Part shown: in pieces, positions 1-12,841 of the stretch | Position numbering within the stretch: the first letter of the stretch is position 1 | How the letters are laid out: each line of letters starts with the position of its first letter | Assembly (NCBI GenBank): GCA_012295275.1 | Contig: CM022670.1 | Span: 37,316,689 to 37,380,688 of the forward strand | From: Chrysomallon squamiferum | Taxonomy: Eukaryota; Mollusca; Gastropoda; Neomphalida; Peltospiridae | Direction: 5' to 3' | Length of the DNA stretch: 64,000 nt | Made by a program: the position numbers and the translations under genes | Notes under the pieces: generated by a model | Seen by the model: only the letters and a program-made list of their open reading frames with translations | Databases searched by the model: none | Told to the model about the DNA's origin: nothing

Positions 1-117
1 TTTAAAAAGAAAAGATAAATAATAAATAGCTATGAGAAAAATGAGTTTTCATAATTTTTCAAGTTATTAAAGTAATAAATTTTAAAGTTTGGTTCAACAA
101 AAAACGGTTTCCACTAC

Positions 118-2942
118 TTAAATTATTACCTCTGTTTGATCGGCCACATTTTTTAGCATGTTGGCATTGGTACTGTTAAAATTTAACAACTGTTGCACAA
201 AAACGAGTTGATCAAAGGAAGGAATCTCAAGAAATGTAGTTTGACCCAGTGAAAGAATTTCTCCAAAATAGTACATGAAGGCTTTGCCAAGTTCCAGGAT
301 TGGACGGAACACATCAAATCCAAGTATCTATTAAATAAATAAGTTACTGGCATATTTTAATACAAATAAATATGTATCTTCTTGAGATGCTGATCAGCAT
401 ATGTTTATGATTATAATTTTGAAGGAATATGTTTTGAAATCTAATACATTTTTGAAAGGAGGCTCTCTTTTTTTCTCTCTCTCCCTCCCTCTCATTCATT
501 CATTAGCTCTCTCTCCTTTTGCTCAATATAAAAAAAACTTTAATATATTTTGTACAGTTTAGATCAAATACCTGGAATTTGAAAAGTTCTGGCATCCTGT
601 ACATATCATGTACTAGATTTACTGTCAGATCACTATTCAGCAACATATTATTGTCATTAGTATTTAAATTCACAAAGTTTCTGAAAAAAAATAAAAAACA
701 AACTTTCAGTATGATAAGTTGATCTGGTTACAAATACTGCTATAATTATAATTCAACAATTATAGTAAATAAAATATTATATTTTTGAAAAAACTATTTT
801 TTGTAATTAATAAAGGCAACTTCAAGAATGATTCAACCGTGTCTGGTAAGAATGTGTTTCTTCCAGAACATTTAATGTCATTAAATCCTGCTAATATTTA
901 ACATATTTACCTGTGATATCTAAGTAAGTAATGCAAATCTTCAGGTATTATGGTTACTACACTGCTATGAGGATATAGCAATGCAACTTTTCTGCCTAAT
1001 AAACACTGATGACCTTGGCCTAATAAAAAGTAACATGAATGAGTTGTTTTAAATCAGGCATCTCAAATTTGATCATTTAAATTATTATATGTTTATTTAT
1101 TATCAAAAACTAAAAAATTATAAATTAAAACTATTTTAAAATAATTTAATCTTAATTTCTAATTTTATTTATTTATTTATTTATTTTTGTATTATTATTA
1201 TTTTCTTTTTATGGCGATAACATTACAATTTTGCAAAACATTAATGTACTGTTCACTGTAAATTTAAGGCATTTCAAACTAAAATGTGAAAAAATAAAAC
1301 AATTAAGAAAAGAGTTTTAAAACTGTAATAATTGTTAGTGCTTTATATTAAAATGATGATAAAGCTATATGCATCAATATATATGACAATTACACTATAC
1401 TGATTAACAAAAGAATAAGAGAGCAAAACTAAAACCACATTCAGTTATTATACCAAAAGAATAACAAGCATGCCCACCAATATTTTTTTTAATTCTTTTC
1501 ATTTAAAATATTTTCTTTTCTAAATTTAATTTCATCAAATCTGGATAGAACATACTAAACACTTTGCTAGTATAGAAAACACATAATGTTTAAACACAAC
1601 AACATGACACAAGCATTAGTATAAAAAATATATAATTAGTTTCTACCAAACACCATGCAACAGTAAAACCAGAGCTGATAAGAATGAAATCAGTACCATT
1701 TGCAGATATCAAGACATTATAAAGAATAGCAAGCATTAGAAAAAAAACAGCAGATTTAACAATTATCACCTTTTACTTCCCTCTGTAAGAAAATGAAAAT
1801 TGATGTATACTTCATTATTTTCAACTAAATTAGGTTAAAACACTGTAATTCCTTTTAAATGATAAGAGAAATTTCAAATGAAACTTTAGGTCATTTTATA
1901 TGTGTTAGATCACTTACACTATAAAACAACAACAGCAAATAATAATAATAATAATAACAACAATTTTTAACCAGATCAAGAAAGGTCATTTGTTAATAAG
2001 TAAAGTAATAGAAAAATAACAATTTCTTATTCCCATTGATTCTTTTTATAATAAAATATTTGACAACTGAAAAGATAATGATGATGGAGTAGTAGGAGAT
2101 AATAACTCACCATAAACAAATACACTGAATGGGTTATTGTCATCTACTGTATGTGCAATGAAATGCTTCATCTTCTTCCATATGCTATCAAATAAAACTT
2201 CTTCCTTAAGAACTGGTTTTGGCTGTGGCAGACCTTTCTGTAATAAAATAAATATAATTTAATATATACATACATACATATCATGACATAAAGGAGTACC
2301 AACAGACAAAATAAATAACTAAAAAGTTATAAGTTTACATATTAGAAAATAATTAAATACAGAAATGGAAATGGAAAAAAGTTTAACATGCTAATCAGAG
2401 CAAGCTGTTGTGAAGCATGTCTACAACAGGCAGGCTTTCTGACAGGCCAGCTGGCGTGTCTGTCACAGACAATTAAATATTTCCACCTTATTTTAATATA
2501 ATTTTATAACCTGACACTATTATGGTATCAGTAAAATCTTAGCAAGAACATAAAACATCAAACCTGAATGTCATTTACAGATGAAATGGAGCTAAACTGT
2601 CTGTCTCCTAACTTCTGTTTAGCTACAAATAAAATAAAAATGGTTTAGTTTAGTTAAATAGATATGTACTGTTTACTAAGAAAGATCAGAACTTTTATTT
2701 ATATAGTTTATAATTATTTTATAAACTCTAACAACAAACTTGAAGATGATAGATTACCTAATGAATCACCAGTATTATTCATTAAATGTAAGAAATTTGA
2801 TTACAATAATACACTTACAGTAACTTCTCATGAATTGCTTCATTCTCTTTTGAATTTCATCTAAAAATAATCGATATTTACTCAGTAATATTTGTAAAAC
2901 AAACATTACTGTTAATGAATTTAAAATAATAATAATAACAAC

Positions 2943-2980
<38 letters not shown>

Positions 2981-5900
2981 CATTCACAGGCAACAAAAAA
3001 ATGTATTAGTGAATGTAGTGATCATTTTTGAAACTCAGAAAAACAATTATGAACATTTTAAAAATTAACTTATGCAAATAATCATCATAATTAATTTGTT
3101 TTTCTCTGTAATGTGTTTTAAATGCTTACAGACCTTCTCTTTGAGAAGCCTCCAGAATGTTCCGCTACAAATATAATTAAAAGTGAAATACGTATAAGTG
3201 TGTATGTATGTGCAAAGATATTTTGTCTGGGTTTTTTTGGTTTTTTTTAACAAATAAGGCTACCAAAAAGTGAGTATGTGTATATGTACCTGTAATTCAT
3301 GTATCATAAAATTTCATTTTCATAATATTCACAGACACCTAGCAATTATAAATTCTATTATAATAATTAATACTGCAAACTCCAGAATAAAACTGATGAA
3401 TAAGAGTATCTATGCAATAAGGAAAATGAAAAGCTACATACCTTATTAAAACTACGATGCTTTTCTTCTTGAGCCTTGAATTTTTCACCATGTGTTTTTA
3501 GCTGGTTTCTTTTCAGAACTGCTTTTAGTATCATATTTTGGTTAGCACTACTTCCATGATGTTTTCCTTCATATTTGAAAGGTGTTGATGATTGCACATT
3601 TTTCTCAACATTGTTGAATAAACTATTTTTTGTATCAAGAGGAATCTTCAGTCTTTTGTTTATATTTATTCTCATTTGCTTCTCATTTCCAGCTTCTCCA
3701 GTGGACACGTTATTCTTGTTTTTGTTAAGCAATGTTTTACTTATATGCTCAGCTTTCCAATTATAAACTGTTGGATACTTTATAGGTGTGTCTTTTGACT
3801 GTTTAGATTTTACAAAACTGGTGGTCAGCATGTGTTTTTTTTAAACAAATTTCTTAAATGAAATGTATTGTGTGTCTTAATATCAGATTTGTGTAAATAA
3901 TCTAAACCTTTGTGTATTTGGTTTTCTTCCTCAGTGGCATTTGTTTCATCATTACTTTTATAATTTGTATCTGTTTCTGTATCTGCTTGATCTCTACGTA
4001 AGTAGTGTTCTGCATTACTAACAAGAGATGTTGTGGTGATGTTGCTAGGAATCTCCCGATTCCATAGTTTACTAAATTTAATAGTTTGATCATGTGATGT
4101 TTCCCAATTCCTCAAATGGTCTACATTAGATGATTCTTCAAGAGTTCTTGATTCTGGCATTAAATCTTTCTCCTTTTGTATGGAAGTATTAATTCTGGGC
4201 TTTGTTATCAATTTAGCCTTTAAAAAAATAAATAAAAAATATTTGAAAATTAAATTTAAATAAAGTATCTTTGAGTTCTTTTTACATTTCTATACATTAA
4301 AAACTGAAAATACTCAGTGATACTGACAATAAATAGTAGCTGAAAACTCACTGAATTAAATACATATATATATATATATATAAAACCAAACAAACGTAAA
4401 AAATGTATTTATATTATTATTTATAAGCAATGGTTATATTATTATTAATAATCCAAAACAAAGGAGAAGGTTACTGTATCTTTCAGTTTGTTTGTTTCAT
4501 TTATTTTTTATTTTTTATTAAGAAGGAAAATATTATATATTTCAAAACTGCACCTGTTCAGATATGTTTTCTACAAGTTGAATAGTTCTGATATCTGATC
4601 CAGATAACAATATTTCACACTCTTTAAGGTTTTTGTATGGCACTTGAAGAAGTTTCACAAATATCTTTTCTTTTGATTGTTTAATGAGATCTAGGATCAG
4701 AATAATACCAATATAAGAAATGTAAATAACATTAAGGAATTAATAGGTTTTCTGCTTAAATGTCAAAAGCTAAATTCAATATAATTATGACATGAAGATG
4801 TGAACTTCATCCAAAATTTCAGAAATGACCAATACAAATATAATAAACTGACTTCTGGAATTATATTATTACACATTATAACATATTGTAATATAATTCA
4901 GTATTAAAAAAATAAGTATTATAAAATACAAATAATATTGGTCATGCAATAAATTTTAAAGTTGAATTCAATTTTTGTGTTTTCTTGGAAATAACATTTT
5001 AAAATATGATCTTTAAGTAGATTTCTTCTTTCTTTTTATATAGATTTTATTTTATATTATTTATTTATTTATTTATATATTTTTTTTGAAACTCAATTTT
5101 AATAAATATTAATTAATTTTTGATAAACCTGTCTTGAGAAATATTTGCAGTGGAACATCATTTGTCTCAATGGGTGATATATAACTTCTGCCATGTTCAA
5201 ACCAGATAGTCAAGCTGCTTTTGTTTGTAGCAAAAGTAGCAAAACACTGCAATCAAAATTAATTATATAGAATTGCAAACAAACTTTTTTGGATCAAAAA
5301 CCTAATTAAGCAAAATATCATTTTATTTTTTGTATTCATTATTTTATTTATTATTTTATTTACTTTTTTGTTTTTATAGATATAGATATAGATATAGATT
5401 TTTTTTTTTTTTTAATGTTGAATTATAAAAATAAGTTTTTAAAATGCTGTTATATAACATTCACCTTTTCAATTATTTAGTAAACAAATTAGTAATTTGC
5501 TATTACTCTTTCTGAATAGTCAAATAAATACTTTATTTTTTTAAATCTGATATTATTAGATATTTTTTAAGGGGTTTGTACCAACTTACTTGTGAATGTC
5601 CACCAAACAGTTTGCAATATTTTGGATGAATGGGACGAAAACCTTTATTAACTGTTACTTTATACAAAGCCACAGTGTTTTTCCATGAGTTAAATCCCAA
5701 CAACATTTGGATACTGCAGTTTAGACCAGCAATTTGACAAGCTTTCATAAATAATACTCCTGGAGATGACCACATTTTAGATGCTCTAAAATACTAACAC
5801 AAAATTTATGAAATAAATATATTTAATGGCTTTGGAGTACATTCTTAAAAAGACCAATGACAAATGTTTGTTTCTAAAATTGAATTAATGGAGAAATTAA

Positions 5901-7892
5901 ACAGTGGATGTATGATAAACAATCATTGAAACAACAGCTGGTACATGAAAGAAATGATGGCTGTTAATTAATCCTACCTTTGAATGACCACGAATTTGAA
6001 CATTTGGAATGAAAGTCTGTTTTGATAACGAAAATAATCGTGCTAAAAGTACTTCAAACTCGTGTGGTAGTAGAGAGGTACTGAGAGAAAGAAAATCTTG
6101 AAGAAGAATGTTTCCAAACAGTACCTAAAATTAAATAAAAACCATGAAGCAGTAAATTTTAAAGATAATCATATTTTTGAGAAAGTGCCTGAAACACAAC
6201 TATTTGTATAGAATATGTTTTTTAAAAGAAAAATGTTTTATTATTAAATTGCTTCTATTCAGCAGTCTTACCTTATAGTCAGTACTAACATCTTCAATAA
6301 AATGCTGAAGCATATTTATTGAGAGTGTGCTCAAATACATATTCTCTGAAATCACAGATGATGTTTTATGTAAACACAGGTTTACCTCCTCTGTATCTAA
6401 AAATGAACAAATAATACCTATTAGTATTAAACTATATTGAAGTTTTGGGAAAGAAAATTATCATTTATTCATATAAATATTACAGAACACAAAACTAAAG
6501 CAACAGATTGACAGAAAATACTTACATTCTGAATGCAAAAGAGTTATTTATTATGAACATTTCTAATTATATATTTTTCTATATTATATACATATAAATG
6601 TTGACAAAATGGATACTATTTTAAAATCTGTATCAGTATACACCTTGTAACACAGCAAAAACTGTCTTGTCTTTTTCCTGATTAGCAATATCTGATGAAA
6701 AAATACAACCGCCTATTTCCAATAAACTTCCAACTACCATCTCAGCCTTAATTTTTTCCAAATAGGTGGACTTTGGTGATTTTTCTCTTTCTTCATGGAT
6801 TTCTGAGGTAACAATAAGAACAAAAAGAAAATGAATAATTTTAAATTATTTCATACTTAATAAAATTTACTTGTCTTTACTTGAGACATAGACCAAAAAA
6901 TGTTGATTAGAAAATTTCTTAGAATTATTATAATCAGTTTTTACTGGGCCATTTCTTTTCAAAAGAAGAAGAAGAAAAGAAAAAGAAAACTGTAAACAGT
7001 TAATGAGATCATATTTTATTTTGTATTTATTTTATTTTATTTTTTTGCATTTGTTCACAAAATTATCAAATTTGTTTGTATTAAATATATTTAGTGTATT
7101 CAATTACAACTGATTAATTACAAATAAAAGTGAAATTTAAACACACACACACACACATACATATATATAACAAATAATAATCATAAAACACAATGTAAAA
7201 AAAAAAAAAAAAAAATTTGAACAAATACCTGCTTGAAGACTGGAACCATCTCTAAGCATCTTCCACACTAAATCAAACAGGGTGGCTTGTTGATTGATCT
7301 GCAAAGACAAAATATACAAAAAGATACAAAAAGATACAAATGAGGAAAAAAACCTAACTTGTGATATTGTGTATTGTACTTGGAATGTCTTTTTGTCAAT
7401 TTATAAACATTATTTAATAATAATATTAATTATTAAAACTAAATGATCACAACCAAAAAATATATTTACTTATTCTGTTTATTTATATATTTTATTATTT
7501 TTAATATGAGGATTTTGTTTTATATATATTTGTTGAAACGTATTATTAACAATAATATCCGCCATTTTCACCTTATATTTTCTGCTTTCATTGCTATAAC
7601 TTAAAAATTCTTTATGTAATAATCTGATGTCTTGTATGTCCAGACCGACAGGAACATGGAAGAATTGATTAAATTCATCGCCTGTATATTTTTCTACGTC
7701 GTCTGCTAAAAGTGGGCGGAGTCGGTGAAAAAAATGTTGTTGTTCTCTTGTCAATAATGTATCTACATTATTATATTTAGATGCTTTCGCTGACTCATTA
7801 GTAACTAAAACTTGATTTGTTATGAATGCAAAAGTCATCCAGTTGGGATAATACCGACCAAAATACATTATTCTTCCCAAATTCTGCTTTAG
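118..7892 (-). CDS. Unrecognised 16-exon gene, protein of about 905 residues
   Basis: I assembled this gene from GT-AG exons whose phases agree. Plus-strand exon coordinates, 5' to 3' of the gene: 7572-7892, 7229-7298, 6644-6802, 6272-6396, 5978-6124, 5590-5793, 5129-5246, 4554-4690, 3442-4217, 3134-3164, 2819-2860, 2564-2622, 2111-2237, 911-995, 572-680 and 118-327, ending in TAA. The first ATG in the 5' exon is at 7868, but an acceptor-like CAG lies just before 7892 with an open frame through it, so an earlier exon is possible. The N-terminal half reads as folded mixed alpha/beta protein (for example HEFEVLLARLFSLSKQTF). The large exon 3442-4217 encodes a polar, Lys/Asn/Ser-rich, probably disordered segment. 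The C-terminal 140 residues are again well ordered in appearance (for example VFRPILELGKAFMYYFGEIL). I see no signal peptide or membrane segment. I could not assign a family, and I give no function. One frame break at an A8 run is listed separately. It lies head-to-head with the SPP gene. Confidence 0.68.
3835..3842 (-). other. Homopolymer frame break in the large exon of the unrecognised gene
   Basis: Within exon 3442-4217 the reading frame changes at a run of eight A on the minus strand (eight T at these positions). Upstream the frame runs to NLFKKNTC and a TGA; downstream the frame MLTTSFVKSKQ runs open to the donor at 3441. One extra A would join the two and make the exon 777 nt, phase 0 at both ends, as its neighbours require. 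A missed base in the assembly is the simplest reading; a true frameshift allele is the alternative. Confidence 0.7.
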
Positions 7893-8575
7893 CTGTAATT
7901 TGTGTAAGCGTTAAAAAGCAACATCTGCCTTTGTGGTTTTCCCTCCTTTCCAGTAAGGCATCAGTGGCAACAATATCATTTGAAGTTGGATTTCAAAATT
8001 TTACAAATATATCAGTTGCTCCTTTTTAATTTAACAGTGAATAAGGACGGATGTATTACAACATTTATTTTCATTTATACTAATGTTCATTATATAAAAT
8101 AAATAAATTTATATATATTAATTCACAGTGTTTTTATACTCTATACTTATTACCATCACCCGTGAGTTAAAATGAACAAACAAATGTTAGCGGCTACAAT
8201 TGTATAAAAGGACAAAATAATAATAAAATAAAATAAAAATGAACTATAATATAACTATTTAATATGTGTTCTAAGATCAAAAGGAGAAACCGTTGTTAAG
8301 GTAAAGAAAAAAATCCTTTTAATCGAATTTCCTATCAACTTTATTAAGTTATCTCAATTTAGTCATCATTTTACAAAAATATGCGAAATATGTATAATTC
8401 TTTTTATTTAAAATGGGATCTAAAATTTTATTTTCTAAATTAATGTTACAGAAAGCAAGTCAGAAATAATTGTGGTATGAGCTACAATAGCATCTATTTC
8501 CGCATACTTCGGAATTTTCCGAGCACATGACGAAATAAACCGGAATAGAAGTTGTAGACGTATGCTTATTTCAAG
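7893..8575. promoter_or_regulatory. Divergent intergenic space, likely shared promoter region
   Basis: About 680 bases separate the 5' exon of the minus-strand gene from the SPP start codon. The segment just before 8576 is less AT-rich than its surroundings (about 8495-8575) and contains GGAA-type cores around 8512 and 8543. I see no convincing TATA box positioned for either gene. A bidirectional promoter is inferred from the head-to-head layout only. Part of an upstream exon of the minus-strand gene may also lie here, because minus-strand frames are open through about 7900-8000. Confidence 0.35.
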
Positions 8576-11500
8576 ATGGCAGACAACGTGGTTGAACAAT
8601 CTGTTCTCAATGCGACAGTTAATGGAACCGCAGTTAACGCAACGGGTAAAATACCCGCGACACCACAGGGCATGGCCATTGCATATTCCAGTCTATTTAT
8701 TATGGCAGTTTTCCCCATTTTCATCGGTGCATTGCGTTCTGTGAAATACCATAAGGAGCAAAAGGTAAACACATGTTGATGATGTTCATGATGATGTTGA
8801 TGTCGTATGTTTTACTTTTATGTATTTCGTTTCTCTGTTACTCTTTTTTATACGAAAAGTATTTATTTTTTGCATATTGATATTTAAATATTATTTTTAT
8901 ATTATTAAAAATTGTAACTTAATGATAGTAACAAAATTTAATATTTAATTTATTATATAATTATAAACTTTTCTCAATTATCAGTCGGAAAAAAAAAAAA
9001 AATTAATAGAGTTAAAAAATGAATAGCTCCAGCTTTGATCTGCATTTAATGATTTACAAGTAAAATAATGCTGATACTATAACTATAGTGATAGGTTAAA
9101 TTAATTAACTGTTCTTTGTATTTTATTAATATTATCTATACATTCAGTTCACTTCATTACCATGTTAACTGACCATCTGGCATCTGTTGTACAAGGTGCA
9201 TACTTTAAATTAAAAGAAAGTACAGGGATAATGTAAATAATTATTTTCATTTGGTATAATATGTTAATCACTTTAACTAAATGTTCTTGATTTATTTTTA
9301 ACTTTTTCAAAATGTTTGCATTTATTTAATTTTGGGGGATTTATATATTTATTTATTTATTTATTTTAGGAATCTGGAGAAAAGCCAGAAACTATGTCAT
9401 CAAAAGATGCTGCTATGTTCCCCATAATTGCTAGCTGTACATTGTTTGGAATTTATTTGGTATTTCAGGTAACTACATTTTAAACATTGCAAAACAAATA
9501 AGATATAATGTCCTTGTATTGTTTGCTCTGGATGGACCTGTTTAGCAGTTTATCATTCCAAGACAAGTATTTGACTGTGCGATGATGCAAATAAAAGATA
9601 TTTCCAAACTGGTCTTTTATACATAGGAAACAAAATGTAAATATTTTGTCTTTACATGAGCTAAAAGTATTACTTATATATATGAGGCCAGTTGTAGAGT
9701 CACTCTGGACAGCACTAAAACATCTTGACTGTTTATTTTTTCATGGCTGTTTCTTGTTTCTGTTATCATTTTTTATTTTGATTGCTTTGTCTTTAAATAA
9801 GGGTCAAACAGTGGCAGTGGTGCTACCATCATCAAAATGTGTGCAATGCTAATCTGCCAAAATTGGCTGTTGGCCTCGTATATAAGCAGTTTTTGTTAGT
9901 CTCAGTATGTGGAGAAAATAACAAATATATATACCCTTTTATTTCTAGAAACACATTGTGCTGTGACCACTTTTGGGTCAGATCATTATCATCATAGAAA
10001 CAGTTAACACTTTTATGGCAACTAGTGCCAGAAGAGCACATAAAATAAAATATTTAATTTTACTCTCAGATTCTGGCATCCTTTGGTAGATTTCAGTAGC
10101 AAAAACCCCATAGTCTACCACTAAGATAGATTAGATCTCAGTGAGTGACTAAAATAATCTTTTAATAAGGAGTGTAAAAACTGTTGTCTTTTTATTTCTT
10201 TCACTTGTTACAAGTTAAATAAGAATAAATGCATTTTATTTAATTTTATAATTTTCATGTTACATATCTTTATTTCTGTTCAGATATTTTCAAAGGAGTA
10301 CATCAATCTTCTGTTAGCATTTTATTTCTTCATTCTTGGAGTCCTTGCTTTGGCACATATCGGAAGGTATGTAATAAATAGGTAATATTTTACAACATAT
10401 TTCTAATTCATTCATAAAATAAAAGTATTAATAGTGAATTCTGTTACATATTTCTTTAAGCTAAATAACCATACTTTATCAGAAAGTCATTCATTTTAAT
10501 TTAAAGTATTGTATTATCTTTAATTGTTGTCATGTTTATTCTTTATCTTGGTTTCTTTTTAGTCCATTTATGTCCAGAATGCTGCCAGCATCTTTTCCAA
10601 ACAAGGAATATCATTTGATATTTACTCAGGGAAAGGCAGAGAAGAAGGAAGGTTTGTTTACTGAAACTATTTCTCTACAGATCTTCCTTTGTAGTCATTT
10701 AAAAGATTCACTACAATGAAAACTAGTTTCTTCATAATTGTTCAGTTCACTTGTAAATGTTACTGAAAATGTTTTCAGCCATGTTGTAATAACCTGAAAT
10801 CCTTTCTAATGAAAACATATTTATTCCAGAAATAATGAATTACGAATTTGATCGTAAAGATCTGTCTTGTTTGCTGGCTTGCACTGCTATTGGTGTTTGG
10901 TACTTGTGGAAGAAGGTTTGTTTGATTTCTGATTTTTATAAATGATTTTAGCAATATTTTTTGAGTAAAGATTTCAGCTTTATTGATTTTTTTTTTTAGT
11001 GCCATAAATTAAGAGCCTGTGGTGTTATATGCCATGTTTACATTTTATCTTTTACAAATAATTCATGTTTTCATGTAGTTATTTCCCATTATCTTCTTCC
11101 AAGAAATTAAGCCAATGATCCAGTTTCTGTATCATTGTTTCAGTCTTTATGATTTTAATAAATAGTTTTATGTCTTAATTTAACTTTTCTGTTACTTGTC
11201 CAGCACTGGATTGCCAATAATTTATTTGGACTTGCTTTTGCTGTCAATGGAGTGGAACTGCTTTCACTGAACCGCATCAGCACTGGCTGCATCCTACTGG
11301 GAGGACTATTTGTCTATGACATTTTTTGGGTGAGTGATCAGTGAACTGTGATGTTAGATATTAAACCTAACCTTTCTGTATGCAACTTGAAACAAGATAA
11401 AAAAAAATTGATATTGGACTCATTTTTTGTTTTTAACTTGTAATATTTAATTTTTTACTTCCCTTCTTCATATTATTTTTTTTCAATACCTTATGAATAT

Positions 11501-12805
11501 AAGAGTATCAGTGGCTTTGACAGCTGCAATCCTAATTATTTGTTGATTAAAAAGAACACAATATTTGACATATAAAATAAATGCTTACATTAGTTGTTTT
11601 TGTGTTCAGTATTTTAAAAACAGTTAAAACTTTTAATTTCTTTTTCCAGGTATTTGGTACCAATGTGATGGTAACAGTTGCAAAGTCTTTTGAAGCACCT
11701 ATCAAATGTATTTATAAATAATTTTATCTAATAATAGTTTAAAATTAAAAATATATTAATGCTTGAAATCAAATATACAGCAAAGAAACTTATGTTACAG
11801 TGCAGTGATATAAGATGAGTGGTAGCAGTGTAATATTTTAAAAGTTAACATCATTATGTATGTGTAATGTATATAATATATATGTGTATATTATTGTATT
11901 TTTATTTTTCAAGTTTTTAAATATTTTGTTTCTTTTCATTGTGTAAACCAGAGTTAATCACACATCTGAATATAAATATTTGCATGTCTGTCACTTGTTT
12001 ATTTTGTGTGTGCTTTTTAAATAATAATTTATAATTATGTGACATGCAATAACATTTAATTATTTCAGTGGTGTTTCCTCAAGACCTGTTAGAGAAAGGA
12101 CTGACTGCAAATAATTTTGCAATGTTAGGTTTGGGGGACATTGTTATACCTGGGATATTTATAGCATTGCTTCTAAGATTTGATGTTAGGTAAGTTTATA
12201 TATTTCTTTTAATAATACAAACTTTAATAAACAAACTCAAATATATGTTTTTATTCTGATCCACTATACTTTATGCTGCAAACAAATATGTATGTACAAC
12301 TGTTAATGATGTACAGTTAAAAATCTTTTGATAGTTATCTCCCTTTGGTACCAATGAAAACTGCTGTTTTAGACAGCCAGTTTAAAATGATTAAAATGGC
12401 ATAAAATTGAAATATGTTTTATTTAAAATGTTATAATTAAATGTCTATCAAGTGTCAGCAGAGAAATAATTTTGTTCATATTTCTCTGTCATGTTCTCCA
12501 TGTTTGACATTGGTTGGAAAAGTCTGCTTTTAGTAGTAGCAGCAAAAGATTTAATTTGTTTTATCCCATTTCAAGAATAAGTGTTCAAAAGTTTGGTTAT
12601 TGTGTATATTGTTAGTTCATTCAGATATTTGAATTTGTCTGTCTTTAATCTCTGCCAAAATGTTGGTTGTGAACAGTTGCCAGTAATACTGTCTGTCTGT
12701 CTTTGTGTTTTAAATTGTATAGCTATGGATCACAAGGAGATGGGCAATATGGGTGAAATACTTACCCTTTTGTACTAAACTTCGCTTTACTTCAAAATCA
12801 CAATC

Positions 12806-12841
<36 letters not shown>

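Noticed and set aside
2775-2996. Isoleucine-rich small membrane-like protein on the minus strand
   Set aside because: Produced by the (TAA)n microsatellite; the real content is a 42-nt exon of the minus-strand gene.
8566-8772. Minus-strand frame opposite SPP exon 1
   Set aside because: Shadow of the SPP coding exon, whose family motifs are unambiguous.
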